Assembly: GCA_035652095.1 (NCBI GenBank)
Contig: DASREM010000003.1
Location: forward strand, 62,001-126,000
DNA length: 64,000 nucleotides
Direction of reading: 5' to 3'
DNA from: DASREM01 sp035652095
Lineage (GTDB): Bacteria > Acidobacteriota > Terriglobia > Terriglobales > Acidobacteriaceae
In this document: piece by piece, positions 1 to 9,683 of the stretch
Numbering within the stretch: the first letter of the stretch is position 1
Layout: the number at the start of each line of letters is the position of its first letter
Notes under the pieces: model-generated
The model's input: the letters and a program-made list of their open reading frames with translations, nothing else
What the model was told of the DNA's origin: nothing
Database searches by the model: none
Position numbers and translations under genes: made by a program

Positions 1-1761
1 TTGCAAGTCCGGAATCGCCCTGCCAATCACGCTCCCGGGCGCCTCGTTCAAATCCGAATGCTTAAGCGGCCGATAGGTGACGTGAACGGTCGTTTCGGTA
101 ATGCCGTACATGTTGACCAGTTGGGGCCGTGCGTCGCCGTACTTGGCAAACCATGGTTCCAAACTCTGCAGGTTGAGCGCCTCGCCCCCGAAAATCACCA
201 GGCGCAACTGGTTGAGCCTTACGTTTGGCGTTGCCTCGTCCACGCCCACCAGTTGCCGAAACGCTGAAGGAGTCTGGTTCAGAACCGTAACCCCTTGCGC
301 CGCGAGCAACTCGTAGAACCGCTCCGGCGATCGGCTATCGGCGAAGGGCACGATCACCAGGCGCCCCCCAAAAATCAATGCTCCCCATATCTCCCATACC
401 GAAAAGTCAAACGCGCTGGAATGGAAGAACGTCCAAACGTCCTGGTCGTTGAATTGAAACCAAGGATCTGTGGCACAGAACAGTCGCGACACATTTGAAT
501 GCGTAATTAGCACGCCCTTGGGCTTGCCGGTCGAGCCAGACGTGAAAATGCAATAAGCCAAATTCTTCGGCGTGACATTTGAAGAGGGGTTTTCCGATTT
601 CATCGAGGCCCATGCAGCCTGGTCCTCGTCAACGCGGATCACTGTGGCCGCAGTTTCCGGCAGCTTACGCGCCGTCTCCGAGTCGGTAAGTACCATCGGA
701 CTCTCAGCATCGGTGAGCATGAACGCAACGCGGTCCGACGGATAACTGAGATCGATTGGAAGGTACGCTCCACCAGCCTTCAGAATCGCCAACATTGCCA
801 CGATTAAGTCAGGGGTGCGGTCCAGATATAGCCCAACCAATACGTCCGGACCGACACCCATAAGTTGTAAGTAGTGCGCTAACCGATTGGCCCGCACGTT
901 CAATTGCTCATATGTGAGTTGCCTCGGCGGATCCCCTGGCATTATTACTGCGGTTGCGTACGGCGTCTTCCGAGCCTGCTCTTCAAAGTGCTGATGTACG
1001 CATGAGGTTACATGGAAGTCTCTGCAGTCGCAGGCAATACCCTGCACTAACGCATTCGCATCATCTGTGGCGCAGAGCGGCATGCGATCGACCGCCTGAT
1101 CTAGTGTGGCATCCAACGACTCGGTCAGAAATGTGAACTGCCGGAGAATATTGTGAACCGTTTCTTTCTTGTACAGATTGGAAGCATATTCGGCTTCGAT
1201 GCAGGGCTGCACGCCGCCCAAAGTCAGCGACAGGTATACGTCGCACCGCGTTTGCAATGCCACTCCATCCTTCTCACTTGCACTCGCCGGATCCACAATG
1301 GCAAGGAATGTCCGGAAGAGCGGTCTTGCAGGCGCAAACCCCGTTTCCGCACTCCACAATTGCAGCTCGTCGCACGAACAGCCCTTGACCCTGGCATCTT
1401 CCAGCGCAACGACAGTCTGTAAAAGGTTCTGGCGAACGGTTGACGAGGGCGCGATCTCTGTACGCACCGCAAGCACGGAGCCAATCTGGACACCGATCTC
1501 TACTGTGTCGGTTAAGGTGTACCGGTGAAGGAGAATTTGAAGGAGGCCGACCACCGCGTGCCAGGGTGCAATACCATTACGCTCGCAGATGCTGGTGAAC
1601 CTCGACCAACTGGCGTTCGAAATCGATATCGCCGCGTGCGCGCGAGCCTGCTCTTGAACGCATGACCGGCGATGGTCCGCCGGAAAGTCTGAGCCATCCT
1701 GCCCAACACGAAATCGGTTTGTCCAGTACTGCAATGCCTGCTCGCGCTCTTTCGTACTCAT
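1..1761 (-). CDS. Non-ribosomal peptide synthetase, first module (partial): half condensation domain plus threonine-type adenylation domain
   Basis: The frame is open for 587 codons from ATG 1761 to the window edge; the stop lies outside. An AGGAG ribosome site precedes the ATG. Residues about 1-225 resemble only the C-terminal lobe of a condensation domain: they open at a YW motif and there is no HHxxxDG. An in-frame stop sits 8 codons upstream, so the other lobe is not encoded here. From about residue 240 an adenylation domain follows, with A3 FTSGSTGKPKG (about 406-416) and A5 YGITE (552-556). The pocket residues, aligned by eye to GrsA, are D452 F453 W456 N495 I523 G525 M551 V559 H560. 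These match nine of ten positions of the published threonine code DFWNIGMVHK, so the predicted reaction is ATP-dependent threonyl-AMP formation. The gene is last in the polysaccharide operon, 133 bases after the deacetylase. Confidence 0.9.
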   Translation of the reverse strand, partial: MSTKEREQALQYWTNRFRVGQDGSDFPADHRRSCVQEQARAHAAISISNASWSRFTSICERNGIAPWHAVVGLLQILLHRYTLTDTVEIGVQIGSVLAVRTEIAPSSTVRQNLLQTVVALEDARVKGCSCDELQLWSAETGFAPARPLFRTFLAIVDPASASEKDGVALQTRCDVYLSLTLGGVQPCIEAEYASNLYKKETVHNILRQFTFLTESLDATLDQAVDRMPLCATDDANALVQGIACDCRDFHVTSCVHQHFEEQARKTPYATAVIMPGDPPRQLTYEQLNVRANRLAHYLQLMGVGPDVLVGLYLDRTPDLIVAMLAILKAGGAYLPIDLSYPSDRVAFMLTDAESPMVLTDSETARKLPETAATVIRVDEDQAAWASMKSENPSSNVTPKNLAYCIFTSGSTGKPKGVLITHSNVSRLFCATDPWFQFNDQDVWTFFHSSAFDFSVWEIWGALIFGGRLVIVPFADSRSPERFYELLAAQGVTVLNQTPSAFRQLVGVDEATPNVRLNQLRLVIFGGEALNLQSLEPWFAKYGDARPQLVNMYGITETTVHVTYRPLKHSDLNEAPGSVIGRAIPDLQ

Positions 1762-1894
1762 TGAGACTCTCCTCTTCTCGAATCAGCTCAGAGAAGTGCG
1801 TTTATCACTTGTAGAGGAAACGTTACTTGCGTTGCGGAATCGTCAAAGCTTTTCAAGCGGGAGGGCCCACGTGTTCGGGGCAGACTTAGACACT

Positions 1895-3268
1895 TCAGTT
1901 CGTGCTGACAACACTGCGACAAGACCTTTCTTCAACCTGGTATGCGATCTCATTGTGCTCAACTCTGGCATAGGCAACCCGTGCACGCTCGCTACCTTCG
2001 CCTTCAACCCGCCAGGTATCACCATCTTTGACCAGTTGCATGCCTGCTCGTTGGCGCCACCAGTCACAAATATCGCCCGGCCGAGCGATCCACACGTGCT
2101 TGTCTTTCCTTAACTCGGCTAGATGCCCCAATAACCGCCTGTAGGTTTGTTGGGCGCGAGCCTCGATCACATAGTCCGGATGGACGATGAATGTCGCCAT
2201 GCCGTGCGCGCTGCAGATTGCCGCCAGTTGTCGCTCCCATAATCCAGTGGAATACTCACCGAGAATGTGAAATAAGGAGTAATCCTGGGTAGTGGTGACC
2301 GGGATTTCAAGCAGGTCCCCGGTGTAGTACGGCATGAGGGTGCAGCAACCTCCGCGCTTAGGTTCGAGGTGCCCAACACTTGGTACCGACATATCGTAGG
2401 CAAACTCCAACTCCTTCATCCATTCTTGCCTGCGATAGAGCACCGCAGAACGAAAACCGCGCGCCCCGAACTCTCGACCATAGCGATTAATCTTTTCGAC
2501 GCGCTCCAGGAACCCTTCGTACGCCATGAAAAACAGGCGCCCGTCATGGTTCAGATCGTGAACGTTGACTTCAAAGCCTCGTTTCCGAATGGAATCCAGG
2601 AATGCCCCGTCTACTTCATACCGCTGCTCAGGCACCACCTGGAACGAGCTTTTGATTCCAAAGCCGTCGTCGATATCCATCAATTGGCCACAGAAGTCTC
2701 GCCCGGTGCTGGTTTCCACATCATGCGTCATACAAGCGCAGCTCGAATGTCCTTCTGGCCAGAACCACACAAAGGGAATCTCATTTACGCCTTGCGTCTC
2801 CATAACCAACCGCAAGAGCCATTCATGGATTCGATCGACGCTGCGATCAACGGGCCAGTACGGGAAAGGAATGTTATCCCACCCTCGCAAGGAAACTCGC
2901 TGTAAATGCTTGCGTATCGTCACAGGCATAAGAGGCCGCACCAGGTAATAGATCTGGCGAACCAAACTCTTTTTGCTCTGGAGTTGCCCTCGTTCATACT
3001 TCTCCAGTCGAAGATTGTCCACCGCCGCCATTGGGTCGAAGGTCAACTTGATCTTTCCCGCGTCCATCTGCGGCAAAGCTACTGGCAACATGAGTTCGGA
3101 CGCTCTGCTGCCCGGCTGCTTGCCTGACAACTGCCCAAAACAAACCGTGCCGTCATCGAGACGGAAGAAGCCGCTCGCCGGCGACAGATTCTCAATAACG
3201 GAGAACTTCGCATCGAGGTCTTCACACCGGTAGAACTCGGTCAACAGGCTGCAAATAGGATGTTGCAT
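1895..3268 (-). CDS. Polysaccharide deacetylase family protein (NodB-like)
   Basis: The protein has about 457 residues. A NodB-like catalytic half begins near residue 170: THDVE (181-185) stands for motif 1 with the metal-binding Asp, HDLNH (237-241) for the metal-binding His pair, and an FRS block (272-274) for motif 3. The roughly 170-residue N-terminal part is not recognised. Members of this family remove N- or O-acetyl groups from sugar polymers; here the likely substrate is the polysaccharide made by this operon, which is inference. I see no signal peptide, so it may act in the cytoplasm on lipid-linked units. The start is uncertain: ATG 3268 was chosen, but a TTG at 3295 overlaps the stop of the preceding glycosyltransferase and would allow coupling. 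It lies between a glycosyltransferase and the NRPS. Confidence 0.85.
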   Translation of the reverse strand: MQHPICSLLTEFYRCEDLDAKFSVIENLSPASGFFRLDDGTVCFGQLSGKQPGSRASELMLPVALPQMDAGKIKLTFDPMAAVDNLRLEKYERGQLQSKKSLVRQIYYLVRPLMPVTIRKHLQRVSLRGWDNIPFPYWPVDRSVDRIHEWLLRLVMETQGVNEIPFVWFWPEGHSSCACMTHDVETSTGRDFCGQLMDIDDGFGIKSSFQVVPEQRYEVDGAFLDSIRKRGFEVNVHDLNHDGRLFFMAYEGFLERVEKINRYGREFGARGFRSAVLYRRQEWMKELEFAYDMSVPSVGHLEPKRGGCCTLMPYYTGDLLEIPVTTTQDYSLFHILGEYSTGLWERQLAAICSAHGMATFIVHPDYVIEARAQQTYRRLLGHLAELRKDKHVWIARPGDICDWWRQRAGMQLVKDGDTWRVEGEGSERARVAYARVEHNEIAYQVEERSCRSVVSTN

Positions 3269-3291
3269 TGTTGTTAGTCTTGCGGCCCCGC

Positions 3292-4491
3292 TCAAGCCGC
3301 GGTCGAACTACTCCATTGGTACCCACGTTTGCCGGTAAGAGAATCCACGATAGCCAGATATTCGTGCTGTTTTACATCCCAGTTATTCTGACTTACATGT
3401 CGAGTTCCGCCCTCGACCAGCCTTTGCCGCTGCTCAGGGTGCACATGGAGCTCGACGATGGCGTCCGCGAGAGCGTTCACATTCTCGGACTCGAAAAACC
3501 TGACCATCGATTGGTCGAAATAGAGACTATCGATCTTCGTTCGCGAGACAACAACAGGGACGCCCACCGCCATGAACTCCTGTACCTTCGTGCTCGCTGC
3601 TTCATTTCCAAAACTTGAGCTCGCGCGTTTGGGTACCACGGCCAGGTCCGCCGCTCCCATCAGGCCTGCGATCTCGTGAGTGGGACGATAATTTTCTATT
3701 CTTACTTTCTCCTGCAACCCGAGGTCTTGCACTAACCGCTCGAGGGCGGGCCGTGCCGGACCCTCTCCATAAATGTGGAATTCCGCATTCGCTATCTTGT
3801 CGCAGACCTGCGCAAAGGCTCGAATGGCGATGTCCACGCCCTGGTGCGAGTTCAAGCTGCCTGGATACATCAGCAGAAACCTGTCATCGCGCTTCCCGCT
3901 GGTTGGCGGACGAAAGATTTCCAGGTTCGGATAATTGCAGATCGCAGAACACTTGTAGCTCGGCACGGAACGGCTTACCAGCCGTGCATGCCAGAGGTGG
4001 TTGGCGATGATCACATGGGTGGCTACCTTCGCCGAGCATCTCTCGATCAGCAGCAGTATCGGAAATATCATCGAGTCACGCCCAGCGCTGAACTTGCTCA
4101 GGTAGAATTCCGGCAGGATATCGTGAATATCGAGGATGACTGGCACTCCGAGCAGCCGCACCGGCAATGCCGCAAACACAAGAAAATCCGGGACGGAATG
4201 AACGTGCACAAGGTCATAGTGCCGGCGCAGATGTTTCCCGGTCAGCACTGCCATGGACACGAAAAGAAAACGTACAATGCGAAGCAGATAGCCCAGGGCG
4301 GCGCGTTCATTGATCTCGCGTCTCTGCACCCGATACACATTTACGCCATCGATTACTTCGAAGCTGGGTGCGCCGTCATGCGAAAGGGCTATAACGTCCA
4401 CCGAATCCCCGCGCCGGGTCAGCGATTGCGCGTACTGAATGATCCTGCTGTCGGACTCGTAGAACGAGTATGCCACCATGCATACTTTCAT
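3292..4491 (-). CDS. Glycosyltransferase family 4 (GT-B fold)
   Basis: The 399-residue protein has the two-domain layout of GT4 enzymes. The N-terminal Rossmann half opens with MKVCMVAYSF. The C-terminal nucleotide-sugar half carries the YPGSL strand, HIYGEGPARP and the loop around EFMAVGVPVV with the preceding EAAST segment. It should transfer a sugar from an NDP or GDP donor to the growing lipid-linked repeat unit at the inner face of the membrane; donor and linkage cannot be read from sequence. Its ATG follows the stop of the upstream GT2 by one base (TGA-A-ATG), so the two are probably translationally coupled. The 3' end touches the possible TTG start of the deacetylase. Confidence 0.93.
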   Translation of the reverse strand: MKVCMVAYSFYESDSRIIQYAQSLTRRGDSVDVIALSHDGAPSFEVIDGVNVYRVQRREINERAALGYLLRIVRFLFVSMAVLTGKHLRRHYDLVHVHSVPDFLVFAALPVRLLGVPVILDIHDILPEFYLSKFSAGRDSMIFPILLLIERCSAKVATHVIIANHLWHARLVSRSVPSYKCSAICNYPNLEIFRPPTSGKRDDRFLLMYPGSLNSHQGVDIAIRAFAQVCDKIANAEFHIYGEGPARPALERLVQDLGLQEKVRIENYRPTHEIAGLMGAADLAVVPKRASSSFGNEAASTKVQEFMAVGVPVVVSRTKIDSLYFDQSMVRFFESENVNALADAIVELHVHPEQRQRLVEGGTRHVSQNNWDVKQHEYLAIVDSLTGKRGYQWSSSTAA

Positions 4492-4492
4492 T

Positions 4493-5431
4493 TCAGGCGA
4501 CCCTCTGAACGGGCGCTTGGACTTGCGGTTTGGGCCCGTGGCGGAACAGACTGCGAATCCTGGCGCTCTGCTCTCCCCGGAAGTACTCCATGAATTCGTC
4601 CGGAACGGATCGGCCGTCGCGCCGGTAATATGCGTATAAGAATCCCGCCAGACGCGCTGCAGAGCCGGCCACGACGGGTTTGACGTGTATCCGTCGCATG
4701 ACCTTCATCAGCTCGAAAGCAGGGAGGGTTCCCAGCGAGTGGTCCATCCTGCCCTGGCGGAAACAGCCGCGCAGCATCCCCCCCGCCGATCCCGTAACCC
4801 GGTGATGATGTACCGGCAGGTCCGGAAAAGACGCAACCCGCCAGCCTTTCATTCTGGCCGAGACCTCGGCATAGGTATCCGGTCCCCCATAGGGCAGGGG
4901 CAGATATCCTCTCCCAATGGCCTGGAAGCATGCACGCCGGAATAACTGCACCGCATGTGCTACGGAAGTCAGGCTGTTATCCGGGCGGCTGCGAAATACG
5001 CCGTCCGCACATCTCTCGTGGATGAGCCCTCCTGCAAGCCCAAGTTCCGGATCGTCGCTAAACTTCTGCAGCAATCGCTCCATGTATGAAGGTTCAAACG
5101 TGATATCCGCGTCCAGGTTTCCAATGAAGTCGAAGTCCGAGCCAGCAAGCTGATTGATTCCGGCGTTGATCGCGTTCACTTGCGCGGCAAAATTCCGGGG
5201 ATGATCCCCTGCAAGACGGTGTAACTGGACGAAGTTGTATCGTTCAGCGTATTTATTCACTATTGCATCTGTATTGTCGGTTGATCCATCACTTACAATC
5301 ACCCACCTAGCTGGGCAGTACCTCTGAGTGACCACGGAACGGATCGTGTCTTCGATCAGCACTTCTTCGTTATACGCAGCCGTAACCAGCACGTATTTAC
5401 GACTGTGACGTCCTATATCGTCCACCATCAT
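4493..5431 (-). CDS. Glycosyltransferase family 2 (GT-A fold)
   Basis: The protein has 312 residues. Its N-terminal GT-A core contains the nucleotide-binding stretch TAAYNEEVLIE, then SDGSTDNT, and the metal-binding block NLDADITFEP (a DxD-type motif). The C-terminal 90 residues are basic and have no obvious membrane span. It should add one sugar to the polysaccharide repeat unit at the cytosolic membrane face. The ATG overlaps the stop of the next upstream gene by four bases (ATGA), a coupling arrangement repeated several times in this operon. Confidence 0.93.
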   Translation of the reverse strand: MMVDDIGRHSRKYVLVTAAYNEEVLIEDTIRSVVTQRYCPARWVIVSDGSTDNTDAIVNKYAERYNFVQLHRLAGDHPRNFAAQVNAINAGINQLAGSDFDFIGNLDADITFEPSYMERLLQKFSDDPELGLAGGLIHERCADGVFRSRPDNSLTSVAHAVQLFRRACFQAIGRGYLPLPYGGPDTYAEVSARMKGWRVASFPDLPVHHHRVTGSAGGMLRGCFRQGRMDHSLGTLPAFELMKVMRRIHVKPVVAGSAARLAGFLYAYYRRDGRSVPDEFMEYFRGEQSARIRSLFRHGPKPQVQAPVQRVA

Positions 5432-6432
5432 TCTCCGGTATGCCGCGTAACCAGGCTATTCCCGCCTACAAGCCACTGAAGGCACGATAGACTCCTGCGC
5501 ACCTTTGATATGGCCTCCCGCCGCCTGCCCTGGTCATAGCAATAAGAGAGAGAGTAGCCGGCGATCCTCGCGATCTCATGAATCCCTATGACCAGCGTAT
5601 AGCCGATGGCGCCGAGCGTTCCATGATGCTTCTGGAAATATTGCCGGTTGGCACGACGCATCTCAACGTAGGACCACGCCGGGGCGTCCATGGAGCTGGC
5701 ACCGCCGTAGTGAAGGGCCTCAGCTTCTCCAAAGAACACTACGCGCCATCCAGCTTTGCGAAAACGATGGCACCAGTCAATGTCCTCGCCATACATGAAG
5801 AAGCGCTCATCGAGGCCGCCCACCTGTCCGAGGGCGATCTGCGAGGCCATCCAGAACCACCCGGTCACCACTTCGACGTCCCTTATGGCCTGAACATCGG
5901 TCGTCTTAATCGAAAATCCTGCGAATAGCTTCGATTTCGGAAACACTGAGTTCAACGCCAGAGCTGAGCATAAGCTGTTCCATACCGTTGGCAGGCGCAT
6001 CACCGACAACCCTACGCTACCGTCCGGGCAAAGCATCTTCGGCCCCATGATGCCAACATCCTCATGGGCTTCCATCCATGCCAGCATCCGATCGAGGCAC
6101 CCGGGAGGAACCACTACATCGGAATTAATCAGGCATACATACTTGCCCCGGCTCTGCCTGACTCCAATGTTGTTCGCCTTGGCAAAACCCAGGTTGTCGC
6201 AGTTTTGGATCACATGGACTTCCGGGAACTGAATCCGGATGGCCTCCGGCGTGCCGTCCGTCGAAGCGTTATCAACCACGATGATCTCGGTTGGGCATTT
6301 GCCGCCATTCGCGCGCAGCGATTCCAGGCACTCCAGGGCATAGCGTTTCCCATTCCACGTCACAATGACGATGGAAAGGACAGGGCTACAACTCGGGCCT
6401 TGAACTGCGGTTTTAGAGATTTCCCAATTCAT
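5428..6432 (-). CDS. Glycosyltransferase family 2, rhamnosyltransferase-like
   Basis: The protein has 334 residues from ATG 6432. The N-terminal GT-A fold shows SIVIVTWNG, VDNASTDGTP and the DxD-type block LINSDVVVPPG, followed by the GWFWMASQ and EDIDWCHRFRKAGW segments typical of rhamnosyltransferase-like GT2 enzymes. It probably extends the lipid-linked repeat unit; the sugar is not determined. ATG 6432 (MNWEIS) is preferred over the upstream start at 6471 because the longer form would overlap the polymerase gene by about 60 bases; with ATG 6432 the overlap is 20 bases. Confidence 0.92.
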   Translation of the reverse strand: MNWEISKTAVQGPSCSPVLSIVIVTWNGKRYALECLESLRANGGKCPTEIIVVDNASTDGTPEAIRIQFPEVHVIQNCDNLGFAKANNIGVRQSRGKYVCLINSDVVVPPGCLDRMLAWMEAHEDVGIMGPKMLCPDGSVGLSVMRLPTVWNSLCSALALNSVFPKSKLFAGFSIKTTDVQAIRDVEVVTGWFWMASQIALGQVGGLDERFFMYGEDIDWCHRFRKAGWRVVFFGEAEALHYGGASSMDAPAWSYVEMRRANRQYFQKHHGTLGAIGYTLVIGIHEIARIAGYSLSYCYDQGRRREAISKVRRSLSCLQWLVGGNSLVTRHTGE

Positions 6433-7822
6433 GATCGTGCCACCGAAGGACAGGATGGGCAGGGGACGCATGCAGTTCGATCGGCGTGAGGGCCGTGGTG
6501 AGCTTGACTGTGGCGCTGCTTTCTTGCGCCGCGAAGGCGGGAACAGTCGCGATCATAGCCAGCAGCGCGTACCACGCCACGATCGCCTGGTCAAAGTAGA
6601 CAATCCCAAAGAACGCAACCGCATTTGCGAATAAAGCAACCCCTAAGAGCCAAATCAGGCGGGCTTCACGGCGGCGGTTCTCAGCGATCCGGCGACCCTT
6701 CCCAATAATCTTGAAGCCATAAACAAGGATGGCGATAAACAAAATGAAACTCAGTAAACCTCCGGATAAACCCGCGCCCACATAGGCGTTGTCGACGTCC
6801 CACATGGACCAGCCCCAGTCCGGGTTGGCGCGAGTTCCATACAGCCACCATTCCCAGAAATGGCGGACAAAGTTGTCCACCAGCATGGCGCGATGCCAAC
6901 CACTGCCACCCATCACACCGCTGGCACGGTCCATGATGAACCACACCGGAGACGTCATTCCCACCTGTACAACCAGCAAGCCCAACACCACACCCCAGCG
7001 CACTGCCCGCATGTTTCGTCTGGCAGTCCACATCGCTAACCCGAGAATCGCCGCCGCAAGCGTCAGCACCGGCGTGCTGGAGTGGGACGCAAATATCATG
7101 GCCATCGAGGCGGTAACTCCACCGACAGCCAGCAGCCGCACCCGGCGTCCTTCGAAGATCAGACCGACGAAAAGAGGCAATAACACCGCTCCGACCACAC
7201 CGGCGGTAATTGCGTGTCCGAAAGGTCCCTGCGCGCGGATCTGTCCGTCCCGCACGTTGGTAATCTCGGGCGCGCCCAGCAGCCAGAACGGGTTGTACGC
7301 GTGAGAGTGCTCGTACAGCATGGACGGCGCAATCAAGGCGGCCGCGACAGCAAGCGCCATAATCACCCGAATGATATCTTCCTGGTTGCGAACCAGGGCA
7401 CGCACAAGAAAATACCCACCGAGTGTGGTCAACAAAATGCCCAGACGATTCACTACTGCGCCGATGTCCCCCCACAACACGCTGTACATGATGGCATTGC
7501 AAAGTGCACTCGCGAACACAAGCTTATCCAGAATCCCCAGTTGCGATGGGAAGTACTCCCGCCGGCAAATTACTCGCAACCAACCGGCAATGATCAACAT
7601 ACGTGTCGCGTTGAAGTGAAGTCCTCCAAGGATGAGCACAACGTGCAATGGCACCAACATCACGGCAATGAGAAACGGGACGAATGCATATTTTCGCGGC
7701 AGGACGAACATCAAACCCACGGCGACCAGAAGGACAACTACCGCCATCGGTGTAGCCGACGTGGCTTCGTCGCCTCCACCAAAGTAGTAATTGGTCGGCA
7801 GATCGTGTTTATAGTCTGGCAC
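6413..7822 (-). CDS. Multispanning membrane protein, Wzy/O-antigen ligase-like polymerase
   Basis: The protein has 469 residues with about ten hydrophobic helices, starting with MAVVVLLVAVGLMFVLP and ending near YALLAMIATVPAF. There is a long hydrophilic loop around residues 300-350 (ASGVMGGSGWHRA). This is the layout of O-antigen polymerases and ligases, which join lipid-linked repeat units on the periplasmic side. Sequence motifs in this family are weak, so the call rests on topology and on its place among a flippase, a chain-length protein and glycosyltransferases. It would be the polymerase of a Wzx/Wzy pathway. Confidence 0.8.
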   Translation of the reverse strand: MPDYKHDLPTNYYFGGGDEATSATPMAVVVLLVAVGLMFVLPRKYAFVPFLIAVMLVPLHVVLILGGLHFNATRMLIIAGWLRVICRREYFPSQLGILDKLVFASALCNAIMYSVLWGDIGAVVNRLGILLTTLGGYFLVRALVRNQEDIIRVIMALAVAAALIAPSMLYEHSHAYNPFWLLGAPEITNVRDGQIRAQGPFGHAITAGVVGAVLLPLFVGLIFEGRRVRLLAVGGVTASMAMIFASHSSTPVLTLAAAILGLAMWTARRNMRAVRWGVVLGLLVVQVGMTSPVWFIMDRASGVMGGSGWHRAMLVDNFVRHFWEWWLYGTRANPDWGWSMWDVDNAYVGAGLSGGLLSFILFIAILVYGFKIIGKGRRIAENRRREARLIWLLGVALFANAVAFFGIVYFDQAIVAWYALLAMIATVPAFAAQESSATVKLTTALTPIELHASPAHPVLRWHDHELGNL

Positions 7823-7910
7823 AGTGGTTAAGATGTTTGGCGGGTCTGAAGCTGATGGGGGCTGAGCTTATTGAGAGAAGGACACCAGGTGTTTACTTTT
7901 CAGCGGAAGA

Positions 7911-7938
7911 GCTATGGGTCGCCTGGGCGACCCATAGC
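7911..7938. terminator. Perfect 13-bp inverted repeat (hairpin) inside the operon
   Basis: GCTATGGGTCGCC (7911-7923) and GGCGACCCATAGC (7926-7938) are perfect complements with a two-base spacer, so the RNA would fold into a very stable hairpin. It sits between the stop of the beta-helix gene and the start of the polymerase gene. No T-run follows on the minus strand, so it is a weak intrinsic terminator at best; an RNA processing or attenuation hairpin is as likely. Confidence 0.55.
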
Positions 7939-7973
7939 GAGGGAACGACTTTCGACAATTACTCAGCGTCAGT

Positions 7974-9515
7974 CTAGTGCACAATCGCAGAGAGGCCGCT
8001 CGGAGGATCGATGCTGCCAGTTCCAGAGGAGTACTGAAACGCTCCGATATCCCATGCTCCACTGGCTGGACGAGCAACCCCGGCCTTGTCGGAATTGAGC
8101 GCTGTAATGCCTAGATTTGAAAGATTCGCTCCTGCGCCGATGGCGGCCGAACCTGTCTGAAGCATGTAATTGGCGTCAAGATTGGGATTTCCCGTAACCG
8201 CATGTGCGTCAAAGCCCAGGGTCTTCCACTGCGCCAAGGTGTAGTAGGTATTAGGCGATCCATCCGCCAGCCCGGGGTATGTAATGTTGTAGTAAAGATT
8301 GTAATCCGCGTTCGAGAAGTTGCCCGAGAATGCTTGCCCGTTTTCTACCCCTATTGTGCTTCCGGTAAGAAGGTTGTTCTGGAACATGCTGACCGAGGTG
8401 GGGGACTCCAGGTAGATTAACGGGCAGGTGCCATTGGGCCCAATCACCGTGTTGTTCATCAGCGCGTGAGGACCGCTTCCTCCATGCAGCCAGATCGCCC
8501 GGCCTCCGCCGATTGCACTGCACGTGTTGTTGTTCACGTAGAGCACATTATTGAAAATATTGCAGGATGCCCCGGGGGAAGCCGATCCGTACGTACAGAA
8601 AATGTTGCCGGTAAGATTTCCGTGCGCGGAGATGAAGTTGTTGTAAATGTTAAAAACGTTTGCCGCGGACGAGGAGAACACGATGATCCCATCTTCGTGT
8701 GCCGTAGTGTTCTGCCAGGTATCGAAGTTGCTCATCGTGTTGCCGTAAATATTGACGTTGCTGGTCGAGTTCCCCGAACTGCCCGACCCAACGTTGATCC
8801 CCCAGTACTGATCGGAAAGCGTGTTCTTGTAGATGTTCACATTGTTCAGCACGCTTCCGGAATACTCCAGGTAGATGCCTACCGACGTTCCAGTAATTAC
8901 ATTGTCATGCACTGAGAAGTTGGTCTTCGAGCCGGAGCTCTTGATGCCCGACGAATAGAAGGATGCACATGAAGATGCGCCGTTACAGAGATAGATGTTC
9001 TGAATCTTCAGGTTCCGGATTTCAACGTCGGTCTTCCCCGACGCTACATAGATGCCGGCGCTGATGTTGCTGGTACAAGTTCCGCCTGGGCAGGAAGTTC
9101 CTGCCGCTCCGTTCAGCGTGTTCTCGATGATGCCGTTCGACCCTCCATCCACAGTGACGTAGTTGTTCACCGTGATGGCGCCGCCAGTGGGAAAATTCCC
9201 GTCATTCGTGCCCCAATGGGGAGAAGTCATCTTCGCGTTGGGCTCAAACAAAATGGTCAGAATCTTACCCGCGGAACCCGCCGGGGCCACTAACATATTC
9301 TGCCCCGCTGTTCCTGTGAACGTGCCGCAGAGATGGTAAATATTCCCGCCAGCAGCGTTGGCATTGAACCAGGATGCGGAGTGCGCATTTGCGCAATCGG
9401 CCCCGCTATCGCTGCCGGAAGTGTTTTGGCTGATGTAGATATCGGCCGCGGCACAAACTGCGGGAAGAAGTAACATCAATAGAACCAGACTTGCTAGGGG
9501 GAGCGCCTTCCGCAT
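7974..9515 (-). CDS. Secreted right-handed parallel beta-helix protein
   Basis: The protein has 513 residues. A clear signal peptide (residues 1-23, MRKALPLASLVLLMLLLPAV then CAAA) is followed by repeated short turns of NV.IY.NT type (for example NVNIYKNTLS and NVNIYGNTMS), typical of PbH1 repeats. Near the C-terminus stand the blocks NYMLQTGSAAIGAGA and GAWDIGAFQ, as in choice-of-anchor Q domains. Such folds occur in polysaccharide lyases, mannuronan epimerases and adhesins. Lying inside the polysaccharide operon, it may trim, epimerise or bind the polymer in the periplasm or outside; which of these cannot be told from sequence. Confidence 0.85.
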   Translation of the reverse strand: MRKALPLASLVLLMLLLPAVCAAADIYISQNTSGSDSGADCANAHSASWFNANAAGGNIYHLCGTFTGTAGQNMLVAPAGSAGKILTILFEPNAKMTSPHWGTNDGNFPTGGAITVNNYVTVDGGSNGIIENTLNGAAGTSCPGGTCTSNISAGIYVASGKTDVEIRNLKIQNIYLCNGASSCASFYSSGIKSSGSKTNFSVHDNVITGTSVGIYLEYSGSVLNNVNIYKNTLSDQYWGINVGSGSSGNSTSNVNIYGNTMSNFDTWQNTTAHEDGIIVFSSSAANVFNIYNNFISAHGNLTGNIFCTYGSASPGASCNIFNNVLYVNNNTCSAIGGGRAIWLHGGSGPHALMNNTVIGPNGTCPLIYLESPTSVSMFQNNLLTGSTIGVENGQAFSGNFSNADYNLYYNITYPGLADGSPNTYYTLAQWKTLGFDAHAVTGNPNLDANYMLQTGSAAIGAGANLSNLGITALNSDKAGVARPASGAWDIGAFQYSSGTGSIDPPSGLSAIVH

Positions 9516-9683
9516 CTATTCCTCCGGGGGCTTTGGCTTCCCTGAAGACTACAGGCGGGATGGCGAGGTCGGAAGATACCGAAAGGGCATGTGGTTGCTG
9601 AATCAAGGGTACTAGGCCCTTCGATCTGCGCATTTTCCCGGCTCTCCACGCTTTTCTCCGAACTCCAGCTTCTCATCACCGTG

